DNA of 64,000 bases from Sphaerisporangium siamense (GTDB taxonomy: Bacteria; Actinomycetota; Actinomycetes; Streptosporangiales; Streptosporangiaceae): contig NZ_JACHND010000001.1 of the NCBI RefSeq assembly GCF_014205275.1, positions 7,812,001 to 7,876,000 on the forward strand. The letters are read 5' to 3'. Below are positions 25,461-34,664 of this stretch, in pieces. The first letter of the stretch is position 1. The number at the start of each line of letters is the position of its first letter. Under the pieces are notes generated by a model. It saw nothing but the letters and a program-made list of their open reading frames with translations, made no database searches and had not been told where the DNA came from. The translations under genes were made by a program, and so were the position numbers.

Positions 25461-27101
25461 GTGTTTCCGGGTTCGGCGTCCGATGCAGGTGGTCCGACGC
25501 CCGGAAGAGCCCCCGAACCCGGCGGCCTACCGCCCTCGACGCCGGGCGACGCGGCTCCGTCCGCGCGGACGCAGACCGGACGATCTACACGGACGCAGAG
25601 TGGACAGTCCGCACAGACGCAGAGTGGATGGTCTGGTGGGACGGGCGCGGAGCGGGTTTCGCGCGACGGGATGGCCGCCGAGGGCCGTCCTCGCGGGACC
25701 GGGCCGGGGAACGCGGGCCGGTTCGTGCGGGCGCACTGGGTGTTCCTGGTCGCGGTGGCGGCCGGGGCGGTGGTGCGACTGGTCGCGGTGCTGGGGTATC
25801 GGCCCGCGCTGTGGTTCTGGGCGGACTCGTTCACCTACGTCAACGCGGCCCTCGACCCGCAGCCGCTGGAGTCGCGCCCGTCCGGCTACTCGCTGTTCCT
25901 GTGGGCGCTCCAGCCGTTCCAGAGCTTCACCGCCGTCGTGGTGGTCCAGCACCTGCTGGGCCTCGCCACGGCGGCCTGCGTCTACGCGCTGCTGCGCCGG
26001 CGCGGCGGGCTGCCCGGTTGGGGCGCGACGCCGGCCGCCGTCCCGGTGCTGCTCGACGCGCACATGGTGCAACTGGAGCACCTGGTGATGGCCGACCTGC
26101 TGTTCACGTTCCTGGTGACGGCGGGGGTGACCGTGCTGCTGTGGAGGCCGCGCCCGGCGGCGTGGACGGCCGCCGCCGGGGGTCTGCTGCTGACGGCGGC
26201 CACGCTCACCCGCACGGTCGGGCTCGCGGTGCTCATCGTCGCCCTGGTCGCCCTGGTCGTCGCGCGGGCCGGGGTGCGGGCGGTCGTGGCGGCGGCGCTG
26301 GCCTCGGCGGTGGGGCTCGGCGGGTACGCGGCCTGGTTCCACGCCGAGCACGGGAGCTACGGCCTCGGCCAGAGCAACGTGTGGCTGTGGGCCCGCACGA
26401 TGACCTTCGCCGACTGCGCGAAGATCCGGCCCACCGGCGAGGAGAAGGTCCTGTGCCCGGCGGACCCGCCCGGTGCCCGTCCCGCGCCGCCGGTCTACAT
26501 CTGGGACTCCGGGTCGCCGCTCGCCAAGGTGAAGAAGGACGCCGACCGCGAGCGGCTCTCGGGCGCGTTCGCCAAGGAGGCGATCCTGGCGCAGCCGCTG
26601 GATTTCCTGCTCACCGGCGTGAGGGACGCCCTCTGGAGCTTCGAGTGGACCCGCCGCGTGTACCCGACGCCCGGCCCGCAGAGCGCCTACGTCTTCCCGC
26701 CCTCGGTGAAGCCGTTCACCGACAAGATCGCCTCATCCGGCCGTACCGCGCCCGAGCTCACGACGGCGTACCAGGGTGAGCGCGGCGACACCGTGGTCGC
26801 CGAGCCCTACGCCGGCTGGATCCGCGCCTACCAGGAGCAGGGCTACGTCCGGGGCCCGCTGCTCGCGGCCCTGATGCTCGCCGGGCTGGTCGCGGTCGTC
26901 ATGCGATGGCGCCGGCTCGGCGGCCCCGCCCTGCTCCCCTGGGCCACGGCGGTCACCCTTCTGGTCCTGCCGCCCCTGATCGCCGCCTTCGACCACCGCT
27001 ACGTCGTCCCGGTGCTTCCCATGGCCTGCCTCGCGGCGGGCCTCGCCTTCACCCGCCGGTCCCGATCGCCGGCCGGGGAGGACGGCGTGACAACCTCATA
27101 A
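25461..27101 (+). CDS. Membrane glycosyltransferase-like protein (GT-C/ArnT-like)
   Basis: 546 residues from GTG 25461, chosen for GAGGAGG six bases upstream. A disordered head of about 85 residues contains three octapeptide copies ([24 protein letters not shown]). It is followed by about ten membrane helices. The first outside loop holds [14 protein letters not shown], with an Asp placed like the catalytic acid of GT-C enzymes, and [10 protein letters not shown] resembles the dolichol-phosphate-mannosyltransferase pattern. A large extracytoplasmic loop (about 300-450) precedes the last helices. It probably moves a sugar from a lipid carrier. The acceptor is unknown. Confidence 0.65.
   Translation: MFPGSASDAGGPTPGRAPEPGGLPPSTPGDAAPSARTQTGRSTRTQSGQSAQTQSGWSGGTGAERVSRDGMAAEGRPRGTGPGNAGRFVRAHWVFLVAVAAGAVVRLVAVLGYRPALWFWADSFTYVNAALDPQPLESRPSGYSLFLWALQPFQSFTAVVVVQHLLGLATAACVYALLRRRGGLPGWGATPAAVPVLLDAHMVQLEHLVMADLLFTFLVTAGVTVLLWRPRPAAWTAAAGGLLLTAATLTRTVGLAVLIVALVALVVARAGVRAVVAAALASAVGLGGYAAWFHAEHGSYGLGQSNVWLWARTMTFADCAKIRPTGEEKVLCPADPPGARPAPPVYIWDSGSPLAKVKKDADRERLSGAFAKEAILAQPLDFLLTGVRDALWSFEWTRRVYPTPGPQSAYVFPPSVKPFTDKIASSGRTAPELTTAYQGERGDTVVAEPYAGWIRAYQEQGYVRGPLLAALMLAGLVAVVMRWRRLGGPALLPWATAVTLLVLPPLIAAFDHRYVVPVLPMACLAAGLAFTRRSRSPAGEDGVTTS
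25566..25637 (+). repeat. 24-bp in-frame tandem repeat
   Basis: Three 24-bp units starting at 25566, 25590 and 25614 share (C)GGACGCAGA(C/G)(C/T)GGA and encode the octapeptides at the start of the glycosyltransferase-like protein. Confidence 0.8.
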
Positions 27102-27143
27102 CGTGACCTAGGCTCACGTTCGCCGGGTGCCTAGACTCGCGAC

Positions 27144-28331
27144 ATGGACGAACGCCGGCGTTACGATCGCGCCACCGCCGATCTGGAGCCGCCGCTGGCG
27201 ATCCTGGACATGGACGCGTTGCGGGCGAACGCCGCCGGCATGGTGGACAGGGCGCGTGGGAAGCCGATCCGGCTCGCGAGCAAATCGATCCGCTGCCGGG
27301 AGGTCCTGCGGCGGGTGCTCCGCATCGACGGCTTCCGGGGGATCATGGCGTTCACGCTGCCCGAGGCGCTGTGGCTGGCCGCCGACGGGTTCACCGACAT
27401 CCTGGTGGCCTACCCGACGGCCGACGGGGCGGCCCTGGCCGCGCTGGCGGGCGACGTGCGGGCGGCCCGCGAGATCACGGTGATGGCCGACAGCGTCGAA
27501 CACCTGGACTTCATCGAGAAGGCGGTCGGCGGAGTGCCCGATCGCCAGCAGATCCGGATATGTCTGGACGTCGATGCGGGGTTCACCGCCTTCGGCGGCA
27601 GGTTCCGCGCCGGAGCCCTGCGCTCCCCCGTCCGAGAGCCCGCCGACGCCGTGGCGCTGGCCGCCACGACCGCCGGGCGTCCCGGCCTGCGCCTCACCGG
27701 CCTCATGGCGTACGAGGCGCAGATCGCGGGGGTCGGCGACCGGGTGCCGGGGCCGTACGGGCGGGTCGTCCGGCTGATGCAGGAGCGGTCGCGGCGCGAG
27801 CTGGCCGTGCGCAGGGGCCGCGTGGTCCAGGCCGTCCGGCGGATCGCCGACCTGGAGTTCGTCAACGGCGGCGGCACCGGCTCGGTCGAGAAGACCGCGC
27901 GCGAGAAGGCCGTCACCGAGATCGCGGCGGGCTCCGGCCTCTACCACCCGCGCCTGTTCGACTTCTACCGAAACTTCACCGGCCGCCCGGCCGCCCTGTT
28001 CGCGCTGCCGGTGGTCCGCAGGCCCGCGCCGGACGTCGTCACCGTGCTCGGCGGCGGGTACCACGCGTCCGGCTCGCCCGGCGCCTCGCGGCTGCCGCAG
28101 CCGTACCTGCCGGCCGGGCTGCGGTACGACCCGCGGGAAGGCGCGGGCGAGGTGCAGACGCCGCTGCTCGGCCCGGCGGCCCGGGACCTCGGGATCGGGG
28201 ACCGGGTGTGGTTCCGCCACGCCAAGGCGGGCGAGATGTGCGAGCGCTTCGACGCGCTGCACCTGGTCGAGGGCGACCGCGTCACCGAGACCGTGCCGAC
28301 CTACCGGGGCGAGGGCAAGACCTTCCTGTGA
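27144..28331 (+). CDS. PLP-dependent amino acid deaminase/aldolase, alanine-racemase fold
   Basis: 395 residues. The N-terminal PLP barrel (about 15-270) has PLAILDMDALRANA and RLASKSIRC, whose Lys (about 48) is the expected Schiff-base residue. The C-terminal beta domain has VTVLGGGYHASG and VWFRHAKAGEMCERF, as in the D-threonine aldolase / D-serine dehydratase-like group. The reaction is likely cleavage or deamination of a D- or hydroxy-amino acid. The exact substrate is unknown. It is monocistronic in appearance. Confidence 0.8.
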   Translation: MDERRRYDRATADLEPPLAILDMDALRANAAGMVDRARGKPIRLASKSIRCREVLRRVLRIDGFRGIMAFTLPEALWLAADGFTDILVAYPTADGAALAALAGDVRAAREITVMADSVEHLDFIEKAVGGVPDRQQIRICLDVDAGFTAFGGRFRAGALRSPVREPADAVALAATTAGRPGLRLTGLMAYEAQIAGVGDRVPGPYGRVVRLMQERSRRELAVRRGRVVQAVRRIADLEFVNGGGTGSVEKTAREKAVTEIAAGSGLYHPRLFDFYRNFTGRPAALFALPVVRRPAPDVVTVLGGGYHASGSPGASRLPQPYLPAGLRYDPREGAGEVQTPLLGPAARDLGIGDRVWFRHAKAGEMCERFDALHLVEGDRVTETVPTYRGEGKTFL

Positions 28332-28413
28332 GGCCGGGGCCGTCACGCCCGGTCCCCACGCCGGGTCCGTGCGGCCGGTCAGGTGGCGGGGCCGGGCAGG
28401 TGACGAAAGCCGG

Positions 28414-29757
28414 TCAGGTGGTCTGCCGGGTGCGGGGGGCGGTGAGACCGAGGTGGTCGCGGAGGGTCGGGCCGGAGTAGTCGGCGCGGAACACGCCCTT
28501 CTCCTGCAGCAGCGGGACGACCTTGTCCACCAGGTCGTCCAGACCGGTGGGCGTGAGGTGCGGGACGAAGATGAACCCGTCGGAGGCGTCGGTCTGCACG
28601 AACAGGTCGATCGCGTCGGCGACCGAGCGCGGCGTGCCGATGAAGGTCTGCCGGGCGGACAGCTCGATGACCAGGTCGCGGATGGACAGGCGCTTCTCCT
28701 CGGCCAGCGCGCGCCACTTGGCCACGGTCGCGCTCCGGTCGCCGCGGAACTGGGCGCGTCCCTTGGACACGCCGACCTCCAGGTCCGGGTCGACGTCGGG
28801 CAGCGGGCCGTCGGGGTCGTACGCCGACAGGTCGCGGCCCCAGATCCCTTCGAGGTAGGAGATCGCGGTCTGCGGGCTGACCTGCGCCCGCCGGATCTCG
28901 GCCGCCCGCTCGGCCGCCTCCTCCTCGGTGTCGCCGAGCACGTAGGTCACCGCGGGCAGGATCTTCAGGTCTTCGGGACGCCTGCCGTGGCCGGCGAGCC
29001 TGCGCTTGACGTCGCGGTAGAACGCGCGGCCGTCCTCCAGCGTGCTGTGCCGGCTGAAGATGACGTCGGCGTCGGACGCGGCGAACTCGCGGCCCTCGTC
29101 GGAGTCCCCGGCCTGGATGATCACCGGATGGCCCTGCGGCCCGCGCGGGACGTTGAAGCGGCCGGAGATGTCGAAGTGGCGGTCCCGGTGCCGGAACTCT
29201 CCGACGCCGCCGTCGCGGACGAACGCGCCCGTGCCGGCGTCGGCGGTGACGGCGTCCTGCGCCCAGGAGTCCCACAGCTCGCGCGCGGTGCGCAGGAACT
29301 CGGCGGCCCTGGTGTACCTGTCGGCCTCGTCGAGGAAGCCGCCGCGGCGGAAGTTCTCGCCGGTGAAGGCGTCGTAGCTGGTCACGACGTTCCACGCGGC
29401 CCGGCCGCCGCTCAGGTGGTCCAGTGAGGCGAGCCGCCGCGCCACCTCGTACGGCTCGTTGAAGGTGGAGTTCACGGTGGCGGCCAGGCCGAGGTGGGTG
29501 GTGACGGCGGCCAGTGCCGACAGCACGGTGAGCGACTCGGGGCGGCCGACCACGTCCAGGTCGTGGATGCGGCCCTTCATCTCGCGCAGCCGCAGACCTT
29601 CCGCCAGGAAGAAGAAGTCGAACTTCCCGCGCTCGGCGGTCCTGGCCAGGTGCGTGAAGGACGCGAAGTCGATCTGGCTTCCGGCGCGCGGGTCCGACCA
29701 GACCGTGGTGTTGTTGACGCCGGGGAAGTGCGCGGCGAGGTGGATCTGCTTGGTCAC
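28414..29757 (-). CDS. FMN-dependent monooxygenase, NtaA/SnaA/DszA family
   Basis: 447 residues from GTG 29757, chosen for AAGGAG six bases upstream; the open frame extends to 30063 but that part derives from another gene. A luciferase-like TIM barrel with QIHLAAHFPGVNNTTVW, FDFFFLAEGLRLRE, HLGLAATVNSTFNEPYEVARRLASLD, GGRAAWNVVTS and NVPRGPQGHPVIIQAGDS. The family uses FMNH2 from a separate reductase to oxidise aminopolycarboxylates, sulfones or thioethers. A degraded peptide-type ABC permease gene precedes it, so the enzyme once sat in an uptake operon for its substrate. Confidence 0.88.
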   Translation of the reverse strand: MTKQIHLAAHFPGVNNTTVWSDPRAGSQIDFASFTHLARTAERGKFDFFFLAEGLRLREMKGRIHDLDVVGRPESLTVLSALAAVTTHLGLAATVNSTFNEPYEVARRLASLDHLSGGRAAWNVVTSYDAFTGENFRRGGFLDEADRYTRAAEFLRTARELWDSWAQDAVTADAGTGAFVRDGGVGEFRHRDRHFDISGRFNVPRGPQGHPVIIQAGDSDEGREFAASDADVIFSRHSTLEDGRAFYRDVKRRLAGHGRRPEDLKILPAVTYVLGDTEEEAAERAAEIRRAQVSPQTAISYLEGIWGRDLSAYDPDGPLPDVDPDLEVGVSKGRAQFRGDRSATVAKWRALAEEKRLSIRDLVIELSARQTFIGTPRSVADAIDLFVQTDASDGFIFVPHLTPTGLDDLVDKVVPLLQEKGVFRADYSGPTLRDHLGLTAPRTRQTT

Positions 29758-29879
29758 GAGGTTCTCCTTGGACTCCGGTGCGGACGTCTCAGGCGCCGGG
29801 CCCGCTTCCGGCTTGGCGCCGGCCTTGACGATGTCGTCGAAGTCGTCCTTCACCGACCGCGCGGTGACGGGCGGGCGAT

Positions 29880-30250
29880 CCGCGGGTCCAGCAGCGGGGC
29901 AGACCAAGCCGACAGCGAGGTTGACCAGGACGAACACGAGCGCGGCGAACACCACCAGGCCCTGGACGACGGGGATGTCCTGGGTGGTCACCGCGAGCGC
30001 CGTCACCCGGCCGAGGCCGGCGCGCGAGAACACGGTCTCGGTGACGACCGAGCCGGCCGGCACGTTGCCGACGACCAGGCCCGCGACCGTGATCCGTGTC
30101 CCGGCCCACGAGGAGCGCGACGGGATCGCTGGGAAGCATGTAGAGGATGGCGAAGGAGACCGTGAACGAGGCCCAGAGCACGAAGGCGGCCTGGGCGAGC
30201 CTGCGGGCGAAGTACCGCCACAGCTCCGCTCGGCCGGGCTCCGACGTCAC
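29880..30250 (-). pseudogene. Deleted DppB-type ABC permease gene
   Basis: From GTG 30250 (AGGAGG upstream) the frame encodes an intact permease N-terminus with helix 1: WRYFARRLAQAAFVLWASF then ILYMLPSDPVALLVG. At about 30103 the reading jumps one frame and the C-terminal end of a permease appears: GTRITVAGLVVGN, VVTETVFSRAGLGRV and TTQDIPVVQGLVV. About 200 central residues, including the EAA loop, are missing. A deletion plus frameshift is the simplest cause, and no functional permease can result. Confidence 0.75.
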
Positions 30251-30281
30251 TCGTCCTCCTGGCGCGCCCAATTTTCCTACT

Positions 30282-30299
30282 TATCCTACCGGGAGGATA
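30282..30299. promoter_or_regulatory. Dyad upstream of the permease/monooxygenase operon
   Basis: TATCCT-ACCGGG-AGGATA is a perfect 6-bp dyad, extended outward by TTTCC and GGAAA. It ends about 32 bp before the permease GTG, where an operator or promoter would be. Sequences like CTATCC/GGATAG flank sulfur-compound uptake operons in actinobacteria in my recollection; the link is unproven here. Confidence 0.4.
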
Positions 30300-30411
30300 G
30301 GAAAGCGCCACGGCATGGTCAAGGGATCGCGTGGAGGGAATGCGCACACGCGTCACGGCGGGCCCGCGCCGAGGGGACCCGCCTGGCGGAAATATCAGGA
30401 AAAGACGGGCG

Positions 30412-30741
30412 TCAGCCGCGCCGGCGGCGGCGCAGCATCGCGATCGCCGCGCCGACCACCACGACGGCGCCCACGCCGATGAGGAGCGGGGCCAGGTTCG
30501 CCGCGGCCCGCTCGTCGCGCCACGCCTCGTCGCCGGAGTAGGGCTCGCGCGCCGGGCCGAGGCCCACCGCCTCGCGGGCCGAGGCGATCACCTGCTCGGC
30601 GTTGGCCTTGACCTTGGCGACGCCGCGCTCGGCGACGCGCTTGGGGCTGACACGATCCACGATGGCGTCCACGGTGACAGCCAGCTCCGCCCTGCTGCGC
30701 TCGATCCGGCGTTCGAGCGCCTCGGGGTCGGTGTCCGCCAT
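30412..30741 (-). CDS. DUF3618 domain-containing protein
   Basis: 109 residues from ATG 30741. The N-terminus MADTDPEALERRIERSRAEL is the DUF3618 signature, followed by AVTVDAIVDRVSPKRVAERG. A single C-terminal helix (APLLIGVGAVVVVGAAIAML) and an Arg-rich end make it tail-anchored with its bulk in the cytoplasm. The function is unknown. It is divergent from the bcp peroxiredoxin gene, a frequent arrangement in actinomycetes. Confidence 0.85.
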   Translation of the reverse strand: MADTDPEALERRIERSRAELAVTVDAIVDRVSPKRVAERGVAKVKANAEQVIASAREAVGLGPAREPYSGDEAWRDERAAANLAPLLIGVGAVVVVGAAIAMLRRRRRG

Positions 30742-30876
30742 GGCGATCCCCTTCTCTTCGTCCCGCACGGGCCGCGCCGCGCCCACGGCGGCCGTTCGCG
30801 TCCCGGCATTTCAAGCGATCAGTCTCTCAGGTGGCGCCACCGCCCGGCACGGGGGGCGTGCCGGTAGGTTGGTGCC

Positions 30877-31350
30877 GTGACACAGACGAGACTCGAGCCC
30901 GGCGACGCCGCACCCGACTTCATCTTGCCCGATTCCACGGGCCAGGAGGTCGGCCTCAAGTCCCTGCGCGGCACCCGGGTCATCCTCTACTTCTACCCCG
31001 CGGCGATGACGCCCGGGTGCACCAAGCAGGCCTGCGACTTCCGCGACAGCCTGCAGAGCCTCGCGGCGGCGGGCTTCGCCGTGCTCGGTGTGTCCAAGGA
31101 CACCCCGCAGAAGCTGGCCAAGTTCGCCGAGCGCGACGCGCTGAACTTCCCCTTGCTGTCCGACCCCGACCTGGCCGTCCACCAGGCGTACGGCGCCTAC
31201 GGCGAGAAGACCATGTACGGGAAGACGACGGTCGGGGTGTTGCGGTCGACGTTCGTCATCGACGCCGACGGCAAGATCGAGAAGGCGCTCTACAACGTGA
31301 AGGCCACGGGGCACGTCGCCCGCCTGCGCAAAGATCTCGGACTCGAATAA
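30877..31350 (+). CDS. bcp: Thioredoxin-dependent thiol peroxidase (BCP/PrxQ)
   Basis: 157 residues from GTG 30877. It has the peroxidatic motif YFYPAAMTPGCTKQACDFRD, with Cys near 47 and a second Cys five residues later as in the intramolecular-disulfide PrxQ type. The last half has GVLRSTFVIDADGKI. It reduces hydrogen peroxide and organic peroxides in the cytoplasm using thioredoxin. Confidence 0.95.
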   Translation: MTQTRLEPGDAAPDFILPDSTGQEVGLKSLRGTRVILYFYPAAMTPGCTKQACDFRDSLQSLAAAGFAVLGVSKDTPQKLAKFAERDALNFPLLSDPDLAVHQAYGAYGEKTMYGKTTVGVLRSTFVIDADGKIEKALYNVKATGHVARLRKDLGLE

Positions 31351-31404
31351 CCGGTACGGCGACCGCCCGGCGCTCAACTATTATGGCGCATGCCGTAAAA
31401 GCCC

Positions 31405-31478
31405 GGGGTCGTAGCCCAATGGCAGGAGGCACAGGTTTTAGGTACCTGACAGTGTGGGTTCGAATCCCACCGACCCCA
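31405..31478 (+). tRNA. Class I tRNA with anticodon UAG (nominal Leu)
   Basis: 74 bases fold as a full cloverleaf: acceptor GGGGTCG/CGACCCC, D stem GCC/GGC, anticodon stem CAGGT/ACCTG with loop TTTAGGT (anticodon TAG at 31439-31441), variable loop ACAGT, T stem GTGGG/CCCAC with loop TTCGAAT, discriminator A. CCA is not encoded. UAG reads the leucine codon CUA, but bacterial leucine tRNAs are class II with a long variable arm, which this lacks. The amino acid it receives is therefore uncertain. Confidence 0.85.
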
Positions 31479-31500
31479 CTCCGGCCCGGGCAACAGGAGA

Positions 31501-31526
31501 GCCGCCTCCACCTGAGTGGAGGCGGC
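31501..31526 (+). terminator. Terminator hairpin after the tRNA
   Basis: GCCGCCTCCAC and GTGGAGGCGGC pair perfectly (11 bp) around the loop CTGA, 22 bases after the tRNA 3' end. There is no T-tract, which is usual for actinomycete terminators. The remaining 285 bp to the kinase gene show no gene and presumably hold its promoter. Confidence 0.75.
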
Positions 31527-31812
31527 CCGGCCGTGTCAGCCCGCTGGGCATGGGGCGTCTGGCGTCGGAAGGGCGAATTGCTCAGGGGCCCCCGGGGCCG
31601 CGTGGCTCATCCCCCTTGCCACGCGACCCGTCGTCTTTGCTCCCCGGCATCACAATCTCCCTTTACTCACCCGAAGGTGGCTCCCACCGACAACTATCCC
31701 TTAGGCCCCGTAAGCGGGCTGTAAGCGGTTTTGTCCCGTACGACCAGGGTCGTAGACCGAGATCCCTCTTCAGAGGGAAGGGGGATGAGCTGCGCGTACG
31801 TAGGGTTGGGGC

Positions 31813-32994
31813 GTGTTCGGACGATTGCGCGCCCTGACAGCGCGCCACAGCCGCGTGGCGAACGCGCTCCTGCTCGTTCCGCTGATCGTTCTGAGCCTGA
31901 TCTCCGCCGAGGCGTACTCCCGCACGACGGCGTTCCCGGGCGGCGTCCGCCTCACCGTGGCGTCCTACCTCGGCCTGTCGGCCCTGCTCATCGCGCCACT
32001 GCTCTGGCGGCGCACCCGTCCCGTGCTGACCTTCGCCGCCGTCTCCGCCGTCGCCTTCGCGCAGTGGCTCATGCGCGTCGACGTGGTGCCCGCCGACCTC
32101 GCCGTCCTCGTGGCCATGTACGGCGTCGTGTCCCGGTGCGCGCTGCGCTGGGCCATCCCGGCCGGCCTGGTCGCCGAACTCGGCGCGTGCCTGGCCCTCG
32201 TGCGGTGGCAGGGCCCCACGTTCGGCGCCTACGCCTCCATCTCGATGTTCGTGGTGGCCCCCTGGGTCGGCGGCATCTACGCGAGCGTGCGGCGCCGCTA
32301 CCTGGAAAGCCTGGAGGAACGGGCGATGCGCGCCGAGCGCGAGCGCGACCAGCAGGCCCGCATCGCCGCCGCCGCCGAACGGGCCCGCATCGCCCGCGAA
32401 CTGCACGACGTCGTCGCCCACAACGTCAGCGTCATGATCGTCCAGGCCGACGGCGCCGGGTACACCATGGACAGCGACCCCGAGAAGGCCCGCCGCGCCG
32501 TGCAGACCATCTCCAGCACCGGGCGGCAGGCGCTGGCCGAGATGCGCCGCCTCGTCGGCGTGCTGCGCGAGGACGCGGGGCCGGAGGAGGACTACGCGCC
32601 CCAGCCCGGCGTCGCGGAGCTGGACGACCTGGTCGCCCAGATCAGGCGCTCGGGGCTGCCGGTCGAGTTCACGGTCAGGGGAACCAGCCGCGACCTGCCG
32701 GAAGGCGAGCAGCTCGTGATCTACCGCATCGTCCAGGAGGCCCTCACGAACGCGCTCAAACACGGTGGCCCGGGTGCCCGCGCCACCGTCGAGATGGAGT
32801 ACGGTGCCCGGGAGATCCAGCTGCGGGTCACCGACGACGGGCGCGGCGCGGCGGCGCCCGCGGGCGTCGCCGGGCACGGGCTGATCGGCATGCGCGAGCG
32901 CGTCGCCATGTACGACGGCAGCGTCAAGGCCTCCCCGCGGCCGGGAGGCGGGTTCCAGGTGGCCGTGCGGCTCCCGGTGAGCAGGGCGGCGTGA
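31813..32994 (+). CDS. Two-component sensor histidine kinase (NarL-partner type)
   Basis: 393 residues from GTG 31813. Four to five membrane helices occupy about 15-165, with little outside loop, so it probably senses through the membrane. The HisKA_3 dimer/phospho-acceptor motif is RIARELHDVVAHNVSVMIVQ (His about 198). The ATPase part has EALTNALKHG (N box) and VTDDGRGA plus GLIGMRERV. Its TGA overlaps the regulator ATG (ATGA). With the regulator and the ABC genes downstream it resembles envelope-stress or antimicrobial-peptide sensing modules. Confidence 0.93.
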   Translation: MFGRLRALTARHSRVANALLLVPLIVLSLISAEAYSRTTAFPGGVRLTVASYLGLSALLIAPLLWRRTRPVLTFAAVSAVAFAQWLMRVDVVPADLAVLVAMYGVVSRCALRWAIPAGLVAELGACLALVRWQGPTFGAYASISMFVVAPWVGGIYASVRRRYLESLEERAMRAERERDQQARIAAAAERARIARELHDVVAHNVSVMIVQADGAGYTMDSDPEKARRAVQTISSTGRQALAEMRRLVGVLREDAGPEEDYAPQPGVAELDDLVAQIRRSGLPVEFTVRGTSRDLPEGEQLVIYRIVQEALTNALKHGGPGARATVEMEYGAREIQLRVTDDGRGAAAPAGVAGHGLIGMRERVAMYDGSVKASPRPGGGFQVAVRLPVSRAA

Positions 32995-33695
32995 TGACCG
33001 ACGATGGGGGCGGCGGCGTGACCATCAGAGTGGTGCTGGTCGACGACCAGGAGCTCGTCCGCGCCGGGTTCCGCATGGTCCTCGGCGCCCAGCAGGACAT
33101 CGAGGTCGTCGGCGAGGCGCCCGACGGCGACGCCGCCGTCCGCCTGCTCGGCTCGCTGGCGGCCGACGTCGTGCTCATGGACGTGCGCATGCCCCGCATG
33201 GACGGCGTCGAGGCCACCCGGCTCGTCACGGCACTGCCCGAACCACCCAAAGTGCTCATCCTCACCACGTTCGACCTGGACGAATACGCCTTCGCCGCGC
33301 TCAAGGCCGGCGCCTCGGGGTTCCTCCTCAAGGACGTCCCGCCGTCCGACCTGATCAGCGCGATCCACTCCGTGCACGCCGGGGACGCCGTGGTCGCCCC
33401 CAGCACCACCCGGCGGCTGCTGGAGCGCTTCACCGCCCACCTGCCCGGCAAAACCGCCCCCGAGCCCGAGGCGCTGCGCAGGCTCACCGCCCGCGAGCGC
33501 GAGGTCCTCGTGATGGTCGGCCGGGGCATGTCCAACGCCGAGATCGCCGGCCGTCTCGCGCTCGCCGAGGCCACCGTCAAGACCCACCTCGGCCGCGTCC
33601 TCGCCAAGCTCGGCGTCCGCGACCGCGCCCAGGCCGTCGTCTACGCCTACGAGACCGGCCTGATCACGCCGTACGGCGGCGCCGCCGGCCGGTGA
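32994..33695 (+). CDS. Response regulator, NarL/LuxR family
   Basis: 233 residues from ATG 32994, overlapping the kinase stop. The receiver domain has VVLVDDQELVRAGF (acidic pair), VVLMDVRMPRMDG with the phospho-Asp near 62, and LKAGASGFLLKD (Lys). The C-terminal LuxR HTH is LTAREREVLVMVGRGMSNAEI then ATVKTHLGRVLAKLG. It likely activates the ABC transporter genes that start 207 bp downstream. Confidence 0.95.
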   Translation: MTDDGGGGVTIRVVLVDDQELVRAGFRMVLGAQQDIEVVGEAPDGDAAVRLLGSLAADVVLMDVRMPRMDGVEATRLVTALPEPPKVLILTTFDLDEYAFAALKAGASGFLLKDVPPSDLISAIHSVHAGDAVVAPSTTRRLLERFTAHLPGKTAPEPEALRRLTAREREVLVMVGRGMSNAEIAGRLALAEATVKTHLGRVLAKLGVRDRAQAVVYAYETGLITPYGGAAGR

Positions 33696-33901
33696 CGCGC
33701 CCGCTCGGCGCCCCCGGCCGGTGACCGGCGCCGCTCAACCTTTCGGCCGAGTTCGAGGTACTTCAGGGGTCGCACACCGCCCGCCGGGCCAGTCCCCGGG
33801 CGTACGGGAAGTCCGTCCCCAGGGCTCATGGAACCCGGCTCCCGCGGCCATAGCGTTGAGATCACTGCAGATCAACGCTTTCCCGCTTCAAGGAGCCAGA
33901 T

Positions 33902-34663
33902 GTGACCATCACCGGAGAAGAAGCCCTCCGCCGGGCCGCGCCGGCGGCCGTCGTCGCGCGCGGCGTGACGAAGGTCTACGGCCAGGGCGACGCGGCCGTG
34001 CACGCGCTGCGCGGCGTGGACGTCGGGTTCGAGACCGGAGCCTTCACGGCGATCATGGGTCCGTCGGGCTCCGGCAAGTCCACGTTGATGCACTGCCTGG
34101 CCGGGCTGGACAGCGTCACCGAAGGCGAGGTGCGCGTCGGCGACGTCGACATCACCCGGTTGAACGACAAGCAGCTCACCATGCTGCGCCGCGAGCGGGT
34201 CGGGTTCATCTTCCAGGCGTTCAACCTGCTGCCCACGCTGTCGGCCGAGCAGAACATCCTGCTCCCGCTGGACATCGCGGGCCGCCAGGCCGACCCCGAG
34301 CTGTTCAAGGTCGTGATCCGCACCGTCGGGCTCGGCGACCGGCTGAAGCACAGGCCGAGCGAGCTGTCGGGCGGCCAGCAGCAGCGCGTCGCGGTGGCCC
34401 GCGCCCTGATCAGCAAGCCGCAGGTCATCTTCGCCGACGAGCCGACCGGCAACCTCGACTCCCGCAGCGGCGCCGAGGTGCTGTCCTTCCTGCGGACCTC
34501 GGTGCGCGAGCTGGGCCAGACCATCGTCATGGTCACCCACGACCCCGTCGCCGCCTCCTACGCCGACCGCGTGGTGTTCCTCCGGGACGGCATGCTGGTG
34601 ACCGAGCTCACCCACCCCTCCCCGCAGAGCGTGCTCGACACGCTGATGAAGCTGGAGGGCTGA
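33902..34663 (+). CDS. ABC transporter ATP-binding protein (MacB/LolD type)
   Basis: 253 residues from GTG 33902. Walker [10 protein letters not shown] (about 56-64), Q loop [17 protein letters not shown], signature [15 protein letters not shown], Walker [14 protein letters not shown], and H loop VTHDP are all intact. The sequence around [11 protein letters not shown] is typical of ATPases that pair with FtsX-type permeases. One base separates its stop from the permease start, so the pair is co-translated. Confidence 0.95.
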   Translation: MTITGEEALRRAAPAAVVARGVTKVYGQGDAAVHALRGVDVGFETGAFTAIMGPSGSGKSTLMHCLAGLDSVTEGEVRVGDVDITRLNDKQLTMLRRERVGFIFQAFNLLPTLSAEQNILLPLDIAGRQADPELFKVVIRTVGLGDRLKHRPSELSGGQQQRVAVARALISKPQVIFADEPTGNLDSRSGAEVLSFLRTSVRELGQTIVMVTHDPVAASYADRVVFLRDGMLVTELTHPSPQSVLDTLMKLEG

Positions 34664-34664
34664 G

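Noticed and set aside
28414..30063. 549-residue natural fusion of a permease end to the FMN monooxygenase
   Set aside because: AAGGAG and GTG 29757 give a normal-length monooxygenase; the upstream part is the end of a deleted permease gene that happens to share the frame.
31439..31441. Amber suppressor tRNA
   Set aside because: An amber suppressor needs anticodon CUA; UAG pairs with the CUA leucine codon.
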